Assembly (NCBI GenBank): GCA_029851415.1
Contig: CM056744.1
Coordinates: 58,367,797 to 58,431,796 of the forward strand
Source of the DNA: Eretmocerus hayati
Taxonomy: Eukaryota; Arthropoda; Insecta; Hymenoptera; Aphelinidae
DNA length: 64,000 nt
Direction: 5' to 3'
Shown here: positions 29,879 to 41,563 of the stretch, piece by piece
Position numbering within the stretch: position 1 is the stretch's first letter
How the letters are laid out: each line of letters begins with the position of its first letter
The notes under the pieces: generated by a model
The model's input: the letters and a program-made list of their open reading frames with translations, nothing else
Told to the model about the DNA's origin: nothing
Database searches by the model: none
Made by a program: the position numbers and the translations under genes

Positions 29879-32800
29879 GCCGACAAAATTTTTTTTTTTT
29901 AACAGAAATTGCGATGTATTTTCTAGATGTATTTTGAGCTGCTGAGGACGATCCCGCTGCCCGTTTTGCGCCATCAGGTCAGGTTTTTTTTAATTTGCAA
30001 AAAACCTCTTGAAACTACAAGGTTCTTGATCGTAGCACTAAGACTCTCTAGACACAATGTTACTCGGTCAAAATATAGGTTCTCACTTTTCCGATTCAGA
30101 AACAAGTGATCTAAGCTATTTGAGTGACCCGAAATGCAATCCTTGCTGGAACTCATCTCAACGGGCATCTTGGAAACCAAGAAAATCTCCTTCATTCCCA
30201 AAAATTTTGATATCTCGGTCTATCTCCTTGAAATCGGATATCGCGTGAGATTCTGCGATGCTTTGCCCAGGATTTGGGTTCACCCCTCAAAACCGAAGGA
30301 ATTCTAGCGTGGAAACATTTCCGCATCCCCAACCTTCATCTTACCCCCTAATTTGATCGAGGGGTGCTAGGGAGTATGATGGCAACAAATCTAGATATCA
30401 ATGACTCTATTTATCCCAGCAATTCGATGCCCTCACTGTTAAAATATATGACTGTTCATCCTCCGCTGGTTCAGAAAAACTTCGAGTGAAGGAGACATAA
30501 GACCATGAATCCAGGTGAGCCCGGAACCATAACCTCCCAGGAGTTTCTTGTAACAGGCAAGTCTCAAAACCAAGAAAGAATTCGAGACACACGTCAGGAT
30601 TCTTGTTCGTAGCCGTGAGGCTCTTGTGACTCGATGTTACTCCATAAAAATATGGGCTTTCACCTTCTTGATCCAGAAATAAGTGATCCAAGTCATCTGA
30701 GTGAAACGGGACGGAACTCTTAACGGGTCTCACCTTTACAGGCATCTTGGGAACCCATGGAGTTTCTTTCATTCCCAAAAAGTTAGAGTTCTGAATTTTT
30801 CCATTCTACATCGGATATAATGTAATAGACTGTGATGCTGTGCTGAGGATTTGGGGTCACCTCTCAAGACTAGAGGGACAATCTGCCCCAAGACTAAGGA
30901 AGGCGAATTAACCCTCAAATGCCCGGATGCTCGTACCGGAATTATTTTGTGGGAGAAATCAACCCCAGAACCCAGGAAAGCAAATCAACCCGGAAATGCC
31001 CGAATGCTCTGGCAGAGAATTCTGTAGGCGAAAAAATTCACCCAGAAACCAGGGGAGGCAAACTAAGCCGCAAGTGCCCGGATGCTCGGACCGAAATTCT
31101 TTTGGGGCAGTAATCAACCCGACGACCCAGGGAGGCGAACTATGCTCGGACCGGAATTGTTTTAGGGGAGAGATCAACTCCAAAACACAGGAAAGCAAAA
31201 TAACCCGCAAGTGCCCGGATGCTCGGACCGGAGTTCTTTGGGGGTGGAATAAACCCCAAAACCCAGGAAGGCAAACTAACCCGCAAGTGCCCGGATGCTC
31301 GGACCGAGAGTCTTTTGGGGGAGGAATAAACCCCAAAACCCAAGAAGGTAAACTACCCCGCAAGTGCCCGGATGCTCGGACCGGAATTTTTTTGGGCAGA
31401 AATCAACCCTAAAACCCGGGATGGCCAACTAACTCGTAAGTACCCGGATGCCCGGGCCGAAATTCTTTTGGGGCAGGAACTAACCCAAAGACCCAGGGAG
31501 GCGAACTAACCCCGAAGTGCCCGGATACTCGACCAAAATTCTTCGGGGGGAGGGATCAATCCCAAAACCCAGGAAGGCAAACTAACCCGCAAGTGCCCGG
31601 ATGCTCGGACCGAAATTCTCTTGGGGGAGGAATAAACCACGAAACCCAAGAAGGCAGACTCACCCGCAAGTGCCCGGGTGCTCGGACCAGAATTCTTCTG
31701 GGGGAGAAGTCAATCCTGAAAACCAGGAAGGCAAACTAACCCGCAAGTGCCCGGATGCTCGACCGAAATTCTTCGGGGGGAGGGATCAATCCCAAAACCC
31801 AGAAAGGCAAACTAACCCGCTAGTGCCCGGATGCTCGGACCGAAATTCTCATGGGGGAGGAATCAATCACGAACCCCAAGAAGGCAGACTCACCCGCAAG
31901 TACCCGAGTGCTCGGACCGGAATTTTTTTGGGGGAGAAGTCAATCCTGAAAACCAGGAAGGCAAGCTAACCCGCAAGTTCCCAGATGCTCGGACCGAAAC
32001 TCTTCTAAGGGAGAGATCAACCCCAAAACACAGGGAGACCAACTAACCCGCAAGTGCCCGGATATTTGTACCGAAATTTTTTTGGGGGAGGAATCAACCT
32101 CAGAACCCAGAGCGTCCGGGCACTTGCGGGTTAGTTCGCCTCCCTTGGTTTTGGGGTTGATTTCTGCCCCAAAAAAATTTCGGCTCCAGCATCCGGGCTA
32201 TTTCGGGTTAGTTTGCCTCCCTGGGTTTTGGGGATGATTTCTGCCCCGAAAAAATTCCGGTCCCAGCATCCGGGCACTTGCGGGTTAGTTTGCCTTCTTG
32301 GGTTTTAGGGTTGATTCACCCCCCAGAAGGATTTCGGTCCGAACATCAGGAAACTTGCGGGTTGGTTTGCTTTCCTGTGTTTCAGGGTTGATCTCTCCCC
32401 TAAAAGAATTTCGGTCCGAGCATTCGGGCACTTGCGCGTCAGTTTGCCTTCCCTGGTTTCTGGGGTGAATTTTTCCGCCAACAGAATCTTCTGCCAGAGC
32501 ATCCGGGCACTTGCAGGTTGATTTGCCTTTCTGGGTTCTGGGGTTGATTCCTCTCCCAAAAAAATTTCGGTCCGAGCATCCGGGCATTCGCGGGTTAATT
32601 TGCCTTCCTTAGTCTTGGTGCGGATTGTTCCTCCAGTCTTGAGAGGTGACCCCAAACCCTCAGCACAGCATCACAGTACCGTACGTTATATCCGATGTAG
32701 AACAGATAGATTGAGAGTTCTAACTTTTTGGGAATGAAAGAAACTCCATGGGTTCCTAAGATGCCTGTGAAGATGAGATCCGTCAAGGGTTGTGGCCCGT

Positions 32801-33642
32801 TCCACTCAAATTACTTGGATCACTTGTTTCTGGATCAAGAAGGTGAAAAACCCCATATTTTTCATGAAGTAACATTGGGTCACAAGAGCCTCACGGCTAC
32901 GAACAAGAATCCTGACGTGTATCTCGAGTTCTTCCTTGGTCCAGAGACTTGCCTGTCACAAGGAACTCCTGGGAGGTTATGGCTCCAGGCTCAACTGGAT
33001 CCATGATCCCATGTCTCCTCCACTTGAAGTTCGTCTGAACTAGCCAGCGGAGGATGAACAGTCATATATATTATAGCAGTGAGGGCATGGAAGTGCTTGG
33101 ATGAATGGAGTCATTGATGTCCAGATTTGTTGCCATCATACTCCTCAGCACCCTCCGATGAATTAGGAGGTAAGATGGAGGTTAGGGATGCGGAAATGTT
33201 CTTTCCACGCTAGAATTTCTTCGGTTCTGGGGGGGGGGGGAAGCCAAATCCTGGGCGGAGCTTCGCAGAATCTCACGCGATATCCGATCTCAAGAAGATA
33301 GACTGAGATATCAGAATTTTTGGGGATGAAGGACATTCCCTTGGTTTCCAAGATGCCCGTGGCGATGAGTTCCAGCAAGGATTGCGTTTCGGGTCACTCA
33401 AATAGCTTAGATTACTCGTTTCTGAATCGGAAAGGTGAGAACCCATATTTTTGACCGAGTAACATTGTGTCTAGAGAGTCTTACAGCTACGATCAAAAAT
33501 CCTGTAGTTTCAAGAGACTTTTTGCGAATTGAAAAGGAACCTGAGCTGATCGCGCAAGACGGGCAACGGGGTCATCTCCAGCAGCTCAAAATACATCTAG
33601 AAAATATATTGCAGCTCCTGTTAGAAAAAAAAAATTTCGTCG
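29879..33642. mobile_element. Foldback-type element with 1-kb inverted arms and tandem core
   Basis: The left arm (29879-30900, opening with 'gccgacaaaattttt' and then 'tctagatgtattttgagctg') matches the right arm (32640-33642) in inverted orientation, including its mirror 'cagctcaaaatacatctaga' and 'ttcgtcggc' at the far end. Between them lie tandem GC-rich repeats, about 15 forward and then about 6 inverted. The total is about 3.76 kb with no protein-coding gene. This is the architecture of foldback elements (long inverted repeats with internal tandem units). Short open frames across it are repeat-driven. Confidence 0.8.
30905..32640. repeat. GC-rich tandem array, about 77-bp unit, with a strand switch near 32110
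   Basis: Units contain 'cccgcaagtgcccggatgctc', 'ggaccgaaattcttttgg' and 'aaacccaggaaggcaaacta'. From 30905 to about 32110 they run forward; from 32110 to 32640 the same units run inverted ('cgggcacttgcgggttagtt'). The point of inversion is the centre of the hairpin. Confidence 0.9.
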
Positions 33643-34509
33643 GCCTGATGAGCGTCTGAGAGCTTGATCAATAAAAATGATTGACAATTCTATACGAGAA
33701 TATAGAGAATCAATGATTTCGTACTGAGGAAAGGGTAAGTATACCCAACTTAACTCGTTAAGCCATTTTCTCAATAACTTTGACTCACCTCGATATTTCA
33801 CAACGCACCTCAACTCATTCTAAAACTTACCTGAAGACAATCACAATGAGCTGATGAGTTAAGTCTAACTTTAACGAGCTGGGTACGAGTTGATCTAATT
33901 CTTGCGAAAAGTAGTTTTTGGGATTCCACAGAAGTGTGTACACAACTTACCCCATCATTGAAAACTATGTAAATCAGCGCTAGAAAACATGAAACCGTTC
34001 TCATCCATTTTTATTGCCATGCAGCCACATTTGGAGCTCTCCGCCGGTCCAAACCACTGTCATGGCTGGTGAAAAAATCGTAACTTTACGCTCTCTCAAG
34101 ATAACCATATAGGGGTATTTCGGGTACACTCCGATGTTGGCCTTCTTGTTTCACAGAACAACTCCGTAATTTGCTCATGAAATAGCTCTAGATCCGAGTT
34201 TTGCAATTCAGAAGAACGGACCTTGGAAGTTTTGAAAAGAGTAATCAAATGCGTCGAAGTACATTCATATTGATAGAGCTCGAAAAACTTGACATCGGTT
34301 TTACTGGACGTGATACAGTAATTTCTGAGCTGTACAAATAAAAAAAATTTAGGAATCATTTTGAATCTTTTCGGGAAACGCAGGAATTATTCAAATGTAA
34401 AAAAAATTATCGCGGAGGTCTACGAGTGCCCATTCCTAAGATCGACATACGGAAGCAAGTGGGGTACACTTCATTTAACTACTCTCGCAATACGATCTCG
34501 CTGAACCTG
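33643..34509. other. Stretch without recognised genes
   Basis: AT-rich with several short inverted motifs of the type 'aactcgttaag' and 'gagttaagt'. No coding frame or known repeat recognised. Confidence 0.4.
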
Positions 34510-35900
34510 TAGATACTGTCGTGAGAATTAATATGGTAATCGATCGATATGAACGATCGCTACCTTCTTGCGCCCGGGAATTTCATATCATGATATTATT
34601 ATTTCTTGGCCACTGGAACGCTAAATGAACAGCAAGTCTGCTGTTTCTTGATGACGCAGATTGATATTGGAGTAATCAAATTCAACCTACGTACCTTCAA
34701 AGCTCTTCGAAATCTCAAAGTTGCATTTTGAAGGATTTTGATGGAAAATTCAAATACATGAAAATTAGATGAGAACATTCGGAAAAATTGAATCTACGCT
34801 TGATGTTGGTGCGTTTCGTCTTTCCTCGACAGATCCGGCTCTTCAGGGGGACTGAAGGGATCTGTCAGGTTAGTCTCCGACGACACCTAGCCTAAGTGGC
34901 TTGGTGATCGAGAATTTGGATCTTCCTTATATATGAAAGTCGCTCATGCACAACCGCTTGCGAGAAAGGTCTTTTTAACCCGCAATTTCCATATGATTTT
35001 CGGTATGTTTCATCTCGTTTGTTTGTAAGCCGACAACCGGTAGAAATGAGAATTGATATGGTAATCGATCGATATGAACGATCGCTACCTTCTTGCGCCC
35101 GGGATTTTCAAATCATGATATTATTATTTCTTGGCCACTGGAACGCTAATTGGACAGCAAGTCTGCTGTTTCTTGATGACGCAGATTGATATTGGAGTAA
35201 TCAAATTCAACCTACGTACCTTCAAAGCTCTTCGAAATCTCAAAGTTGCATTTTGAAGGATTTTGATGGAAAATTCAAGTACAGGGATATTAGATGAGAA
35301 CATTCGAAAAAATTGAATCTACGCTTAATGTTGGTGCGTTTCGCCTTTCCTCGACAGATCCGGCTCTCCAGGGGGACTGAAGGGATCTGTCACAAGAAGG
35401 TAGCGATCGTTCATATCGATCGATTACCATATTAATTCTCATTTTTACCGGTTGTCGGCTCACAAACGACCGAGATGAAACATACCAAGAATGATATGGA
35501 AATTGCGGGTCAAAAAGACCTTCCTCGCAAGCGGTTGCGCATGAGCGACTTTCATATATAAGGAAGATCCAAATTCTCGATCACCAAGCCACTTAGGCTA
35601 GGTGTTGTCGGGGACTAACCTGACAGATCCCTTCAGTCCCCCTGAAGAGCCGGATCTGTCGAGGAAAGACGAAACGCACCAACATCAAGCGTAGATTCAA
35701 TTTTTTCGAATGTTCTCATCTAATTTTCATGTATTTGAATTTTCCATCAAAATCCTTCAAAATGCAACTTTGAGATTTCGAAGAGCTTTGAAGGTACGTA
35801 GGTTGAATTGGATTACTCCAATATCAATCTGCGTCATCAAGAAACAGCAGACTTGCTATCCAATTAGCGTTCCAGTGGCCAAGAAATAATAATATCATGA
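34510..35900. repeat. Foldback-like block: two direct units and one inverted unit
   Basis: The unit starting 'atggtaatcgatcgatatg' at 34533 recurs at 35058 (period 525 bp). From 35396 the sequence runs back inverted ('cgatcgttcatatcgatcg', through 'gaacattcg' to 'ttggccac' mirrors at 35880). Each unit contains 'gcttgcgagaaaggtc', 'aacccgcaatttccatatga' and 'gaatctacgcttgatgttgg'. These same core words occur in the block at 44025-46432. Confidence 0.75.
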
Positions 35901-36175
35901 TGGAGATATTGTCAGTAAATTAATTTTGTAAAGACGGTTTCACGAAGCGAAAATGGTTCCTGAATCGTGATATGGGCCTGACTCCGCTTTCATGCAATTA
36001 TGGGAAAATATCTCGCGAATGTTCATTTTGAAAGCCTCATTCATTCAAAAGACTATATTAGATCTGGCAAATTCTTTACGGCTCAAATATTTGACCTCGG
36101 CAATCAAAATATCAACGAAGTGGTCAGACATCGCACATTCAAAGGCGTTATAAGTCCCTGTTAAGCATGCTCTGC

Positions 36176-36246
36176 GTTGGTGTCGTGATTAAGCGATCAG
36201 TCTACTAATCTAAGGTGCGTCGGTTCGATCCCCATAATTTCCGGAT
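36176..36246 (+). tRNA. tRNA-Ser-like sequence (SINE head or tRNA pseudogene)
   Basis: 'tggtgtcgtgattaagcga' resembles a tRNA A box with D-loop, 'tctactaatct' resembles the anticodon region of tRNA-Ser (GCT type, here altered), and 'ggttcgatccc' is a near-perfect B box. The stems do not close well (the acceptor ends do not pair), so a functional tRNA is unlikely. A tRNA-derived SINE head or relic fits better. Confidence 0.45.
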
Positions 36247-36602
36247 AATCTTTCATTGCAGAACTTGTTACTGAACATCACCGCTCTTTAGCAACCTGAG
36301 ATACGACTATTCCCATTTATAACGGAATTTGCAATCGTCCCGGTGTTTAAGGATTAATTTTTTTCTGTTTCTCTGGAGCGGAGATCATTCAAAACGCCGT
36401 ACACAAATTTCAGTACAAGATCATTGATAATTTATTACAATCTCATTTGGTCATGTGGCGAGATTTTCAATAATTTCACATTCAATATTCAATACAATTC
36501 CTGAAATTCCAAAGAGAAATATTTGAACATTCTACAGTAAGGTCTCGGAAACGCAGCTCCAATACATGATTGAAAATGTTGCTAGGAATTTCTTACAGTG
36601 TA

Positions 36603-36901
36603 CTGGTTACGCTTCAAGATTTTATGGAGATGTCATTCATAAGAAATCCAGGAAACAAGGAAGTTTTACGTAAGCTTCTATTGATGCTGAATATGTTGCT
36701 TCATCACAAGCAGTTGATGAGATCAATCTGCTGGAAGGAATTTTGGAAATATTTGATTGCAATGATTATGAGCCAGTTAACGGATATGAAGATAACTTGA
36801 GTGATATAAATATAGCATAATTTGGTAACTATACTAGGAATTCTAAGTACATAGAACTTCACTATCACTTCGTGAAAAAAGCATACATAGATGGCATAAT
36901 T
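36603..36901 (+). pseudogene. Ty1/copia RNase H remnant
   Basis: Continues the copia frame after the TA-flanked insertion. It contains 'KKSRKQGSFT*ASIDAEYVASSQAVDEI', the copia RNase H block whose usual form is SST.AEY.A, and then 'YEDNLSDINIA*' and 'TRNSKYIELHYHFVKKAYIDG', the closing DN and H blocks. Two in-frame stops are present. It is cut at 36901 by the second LTR element. Confidence 0.88.
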
Positions 36902-37799
36902 TGTGACGGTTGAATACATACCGTTTCCTCTCTCCTGGACCAATTATTATTCGAATATAATTTATTGTTACAGTTAGGGCAAGTAACAAGGAGTCGACTT
37001 TCCAAGGTAAGAGAACGAATGAATGATAACCTTCATTCGCCCAAGGGCAAAAATACAAAAATACAGTAGCATGTGAAACATATGTCACTCATACATAATG
37101 AATACATTAAATTTGTGAAAATTCGTCGTTTTGGTTAAGGCTATTCGAATTATCACAGGAAGTGACTAGTCATCTCGACCGCGCTGCCGTGTGAGCCGGG
37201 AGACTACCGTCGTCATGAGTAGTGAGAGCACGTGTCGGAGCTGGCTCCATTTTCCGTGCTCCGTTCTTCTCTTCCGCGCGTATACTCGTCGCCGTTTTAC
37301 TAGTCTCGGTGCGCGCGCGATAACCTGGTGCAGCGGTCCCGCGACAGGCCCTGCAGACCGACAGCACATTCAACGAGCTCGGACTTCGAGGGCATCCTGA
37401 CCGTGCCCGGTCGAGCTGCCAGTAGCCGTCGGCCAAGCGTGGCCCATATATACTTCTGTTCTCGTGGACATCTCCGTCGTCGCCAAGTCGACATCCTGTA
37501 AGTGCCAGATCGATCTTCTCTCTCTCTCTCTCTCTCTGTGGCCTAAAGTGAATATGATTTCTTCCTCGTGCCCTCCTTGTTACGTGCTCGAGTTCAAATG
37601 CGTCTTAAGGTCATTCGACCATTTGTAAATATCTCTGTAAATATTCATCCTTTTTCCATTACTTTATTAGAGCCTCGGTACTTAAATCAACCTCATGCTT
37701 TGGTCATTTGACCTTTCCCTTATACATAAGTACAGAATAAGAACCCACAAAATATTGAACCAGGCTATGCCTGGATATGACGAAATGAATTCCCTCATA
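36902..37799 (+). repeat. 5' LTR of the 23.6-kb element
   Basis: 898 bp. It matches the 3' LTR well at both ends and through the central 'ccgggagactaccgtcgtcatgagtagtgag' part, but 37009-37182 has no counterpart in the 3' LTR, which has a different 130-bp sequence at 55735-55865. A (CT)n run lies at 37518-37538. Confidence 0.9.
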
Positions 37800-37817
37800 T
37801 GGCGCCCAACTTGGTTC
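37800..37817 (+). promoter_or_regulatory. Primer-binding site, tRNA-Lys type
   Basis: TGGCGCCCAAC follows the 5' LTR with no gap. This is the well-known complement of the 3' end of tRNA-Lys used by many gypsy-group elements and lentiviruses; the bases after it (ttggttc) depart from the usual continuation. Confidence 0.85.
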
Positions 37818-39476
37818 TGTTTTTTTACGTAATTAGAATGAGATGCACGCGAATTCGAGCACGTAATAGTGTGTGTTGATATGCGTGTATGAGCGTGGGT
37901 GTGAGAGTGCCGATTATGAAAAATCTGAGCGCGGGTTGGACTTTCATTATCCAACGTCCGTAAACGTTTGGTCAAATGGCCATTTTGCTTGAAATTTTTG
38001 GAGCAATAGAACGCTCATCGGGTTTCGCGACTTTCCGGTGCCTTGACAGGAGAGGCACGCAAACGGCTCGCGCCCTGATGCCATATATGGGCATCATAAA
38101 CATCGCGCGGTCACCGTCCGTCGCTCGCTTGCAAATCGAGTCAAAATATTCGCTGCTCGCCCGTGCGTGTGTGCGAGAGAGATAGCTGTAGGAATATTCT
38201 CGATCGTACTACTTCATGCGTGCGATATAGTTTTTCGAATATATTTCGATCCGACACTCGGTATGCAACAAGTGTATGTGTGTGTAACGCGCGCTTTGAA
38301 AAGCGTGCAACCAAGCGAGCGGGAAACCAGCGATATATATAGATATACCGGAATAGTGCGATGCGTATTCAAACGTTGCGGCGTTCTAATGCGCTGCAAA
38401 AATTTTCGAAAATCCCATGCGTTCGATTGGAAAATTCAAAAACGATTGTGGTTTTATGTGACCTTAATATTAGTTGTATATTAACAACTTTGAGAATTTT
38501 TGATGCGATTTGAGTCAGTTCTGTCGGTTCATGACCGTTCTTTTTCTATTCTTTTTGGAAATTCTGAGAATTTTTCGTTGAGTTTACATAGAATATCCAA
38601 GACTCTAGCAAACTTGTGCAATGCAAATACGATTGTTGTCAACAATTTTATGGTCGAATTTTAATCGTATGATGAATATCAGGTCGATTTTAGTAGACCA
38701 AATTCAGGACAACTACATTTCGGGTTCATCGACCAATCTCGTTCTCGACCAATATATACAGGTATAATTTGATGTTTCTTGGGATATACATACATATAAT
38801 AATATCCTGAAACAACCGATATAGATATAGTGATGTTTACGGAAATCCGTGATGAGATTACGGTCGATGTGCGCACAATGATTGTTGCGTTTTTTCGTTC
38901 ATCTAAAAATTTTTCAAGCTGAAATTGAGTCTCTTGAATGGCCTTGGACCGTTCTTTCTGCATCGTTCTGTAAGGAATCCCGAAAAATTCTACAATTGAC
39001 ATTAAGCTGGCTATGACTCAGGCACTCTCGTGCATTGCAATCTAAAGTTGTTGATAACAATATTTATCAACAGATTCATGATTTTCATCGAAAATAAGTC
39101 AAATTGATCTGTTCAATTCTAAAATGAATGAGTTATGGTGCCATCGCCCAAATCTGTTTTTGTTCTGTATATTTACGTATAACTTGACTTTCCCAAGAAT
39201 ATATGTAGATATACTAAGACTCCCAATATATATGTATGAAATGGAGTGATGTACGTATAATCGAGCGTTGCGTTATCGAATCGGCGTGCGGAATAGGACA
39301 AAGTCCGAATAAAGTGTGGATCTGAGTGCGTGCGCTGTTGCTGAAAATTGTTATTGTCAATTATCCGAACAATTTACTACTCAAGTCGAATTCTATCCGC
39401 GGAAAATACCCGATGTTTCGGTAGACGAAGCCATCCAAAGTGAAACCAAAAATGATTCTTGAATATTTTTAGGAAT
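37818..39476. other. Internal region of the 23.6-kb element, left part
   Basis: A G+C-richer leader (to about 38350) and then AT-rich sequence. A 105-codon frame at 38167-38484 and others show no recognised motif. No Gag zinc knuckle, protease or RT block could be found on either strand. Confidence 0.55.
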
Positions 39477-39481
39477 ACCTG

Positions 39482-39817
39482 TGTTTATATGCGGGGTTGG
39501 ATCCAGGTGAATGCGAAATGAACTAGAGGAGAGGTTTAATTGAAATGTTCGCAAAACTATATTGAGCAATATGATACATGCTCGAGGTGGTGGAGAGTGT
39601 GGGTACTAATCGCGATCCACGAGAAGACTGACTGAACCGGAGCAGAGCGGGAGGCCTATAGCCGAGCGGCTGAATATCTATATATATATATATATATATA
39701 TACTGCAGTCGGTTCTACTGCCGGTTGAGCATCTAATGCCACTTGACGGCTTAGCTAATGTGTGCGTGGATGTATGTGTGCTGTCGCGGACATTGTTTGA
39801 TCGGTGCTACATAAACA
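39482..39817 (-). repeat. BEL/Pao 3' LTR
   Basis: 336 bp, highly similar to 50449-50794; they differ by scattered substitutions and by the length of a (TA)n run (39677-39699 here, longer and interrupted in the other copy). The minus-strand purine tract GGTGGGAGGA (39818-39827, + strand tcctcccacc) abuts it. Confidence 0.92.
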
Positions 39818-40621
39818 TCCTCCCACCTCGAGAAAAAAAAGAATAGATTTCATTGAAATGAACAAAGGATTTTATAAAAGTGTGGGAAATAAAGAGTTCA
39901 CTTGTAGTGAAAAATATAGAGTCATTATTCAATTTCATCTGGAGAAAAGAATCCAAACTGTTCACTGATTTCAAGAAAAAAAACGAAAAATTCATAGATT
40001 CTAAGCAACACTGCACAGATCACTCTTCATCTTCACTTTAAGGGCGAAATAATTTCACCAACTTCACAATCGGTCGATCCAGGATGGTGGTAGCTGTCAC
40101 GGTCGTATAAACAGGTCTGGAAACTCCATTATAAGATGTGGTCCTCTTATTGAAGCCACTTGCGCTGCCTATTTCCACCACCGCGACTGTGGCGCTGCAG
40201 TCGAGTAGTGGATTGTTTACATCGGAATGTAAACAAAACTTCTTGACATGAAAATCTAGATCGTTTCATTCTTTAACAAATCGGCGTTTAAATCATGAAA
40301 AGCTTAGAATCAAGAGAGTTTTCATCATGTACATACTTGTGAAATTTTACTGCAACTGCCATTAAATGCGAGATCATCAGCATAATGAATTTATAATATG
40401 TGTAGGCCACGCACTATCCAATTTGTGCAGCTTTCCTCGAGACTTTTCTGGCAGATGGGACGCTCTTTATAGATCCTGGACATGACCGCATTTTGGGAAA
40501 GAAAATTAATGCACAAAGCACTTCGTCCCCACGCGCGACCACTCTTACCAATATTGAATATAATCGAGTTCACTATGTAATGGAAATGGTTATGTCGTGG
40601 GGTATTGTTGACTTTGATAAA

Positions 40622-40860
40622 TCAAAACGATTCACTACTCGATCGCAGCGCCACTAGCCAAAGTGATGGATAGAGGGAACTTTCGAGCCCGGATGAGTGA
40701 ACCATGTTTGCAATGACAGTTTCCAGACCTGTTTGTACGACCGTGGTAGCTGTGCGCACCTGCACTACTCGAACAATCCCATCTTTTCCTGGGAGCGTCT
40801 TGATTATTCGACCCAGTGGCCATCTCGATGGTGGCCTTATTTCGTTTCTCACTAAAACCA
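40622..40860 (-). pseudogene. BEL/Pao integrase C-terminal domain remnant
   Basis: Minus-strand frame with 'VRNEIRPPSRWPLGRIIKTLPGKDGIVRVVQVRTAT', the DUF5641-type C-terminal module that ends BEL/Pao integrases (usual core: P..W.LGR......G.DG..RV..V.T). It lies directly downstream of the integrase core after a frame change. Confidence 0.85.
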
Positions 40861-40936
40861 GGTCACCTTCAGCAAAGTTACATTGTACTGAGGTCCACTT
40901 ATTTCGTTTATGGAGCGTATGGAGATACTGGTGCGA

Positions 40937-41563
40937 CTAACGTTCCCAAAGTTGTTGTACCATTTGTGTGATGATTTTCCAGCGTCGTAGAGGGGACACT
41001 CTGTCGTTGGTAACTCTGTCCTTGACTATTAGTAGGGATGGCTCTCCTATCAGAAAATCGGCAGGTCTGAGAGCCTCTAGATCAAAAGGGTCATTGCTGA
41101 GGGGCATGAGAGGCCGAGAGTTGAGGCATGCCTCCACTTGATTAAGGACTGTTGTGAATTCCTCAAAGGTGAATATTGTTTTTCCCACTACCCTCTTCAG
41201 GTGATGTTTCACTGCCTTAACCCCCGCTTCCCAAATTCCTCCAAAATGTGGGGCGGATGGTGGATTAAAACGCCACTTTGTCCCCAAATTGCTAAGGGAT
41301 TGGGAAATGAAATTGGAGTAGGTTGAATTTTTGGTAAACATTTTCCTAAGTTCGGCATCTGCTCCTACCAAATTCTGACCTGGACCACTTATGAGAAGCT
41401 CACAAGGTCCTCGTCTTGCCGTGAATCTGTCGAACGCGGCTAGATACGATTCTGTAGTGTAATCGGAGACAGCTTCAAGGTGAATTGCTTTCGTGCAAAG
41501 ACAAATGAAGAAAATGAAATAACCCTTGTAGGGAATTTGTCCGCGAATGCGTGAGACTAGCAA
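40937..41563 (-). pseudogene. BEL/Pao integrase core remnant
   Basis: 208 codons: 'GYFIFFICLCTKAIHLEAVSDYTTESYLAAFDRFTARRG', then 'LISGPGQNLVGADAELR', then 'WRFNPPSAPHFGGIWEAGVKAVKHHLKRV' and 'EACLNSRPLMPLS'. The E of the 'GG.WE' block is present, but the second catalytic Asp, normally in S-D-N-G, reads S-G-P-G here. A 1-nt frame change at about 41560 separates it from the zinc-binding part. Non-functional. Confidence 0.88.

Larger units (their letters stand above)
29736..36600. mobile_element. TA-flanked insertion in copia RNase H (composite)
   Basis: The copia frame breaks after TA at 29734-29735 and resumes with TA at 36601-36602; removing the insert and one TA rebuilds the RNase H frame. 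The ends are CACTGTGAGGAAAA on the left and the inverted TTACAGTG on the right, so a short terminal inverted repeat CACTGT(g/a)AG with TA duplication, as in Tc1/mariner-type elements or their MITEs. No transposase frame is seen. Two large hairpin blocks inside (29879-33642, 34510-35900) may be later insertions or part of it. Confidence 0.6.

Noticed and set aside
30919..32655. Open frames with Arg/Gly/Cys-rich repeats in the foldback core
   Set aside because: All reading frames follow the roughly 77-bp DNA repeat and invert with it; no sign of selection at codon level.
36176..36246. Functional tRNA gene
   Set aside because: The boxes are recognisable, but acceptor and anticodon stems do not pair well and no terminator run follows closely.
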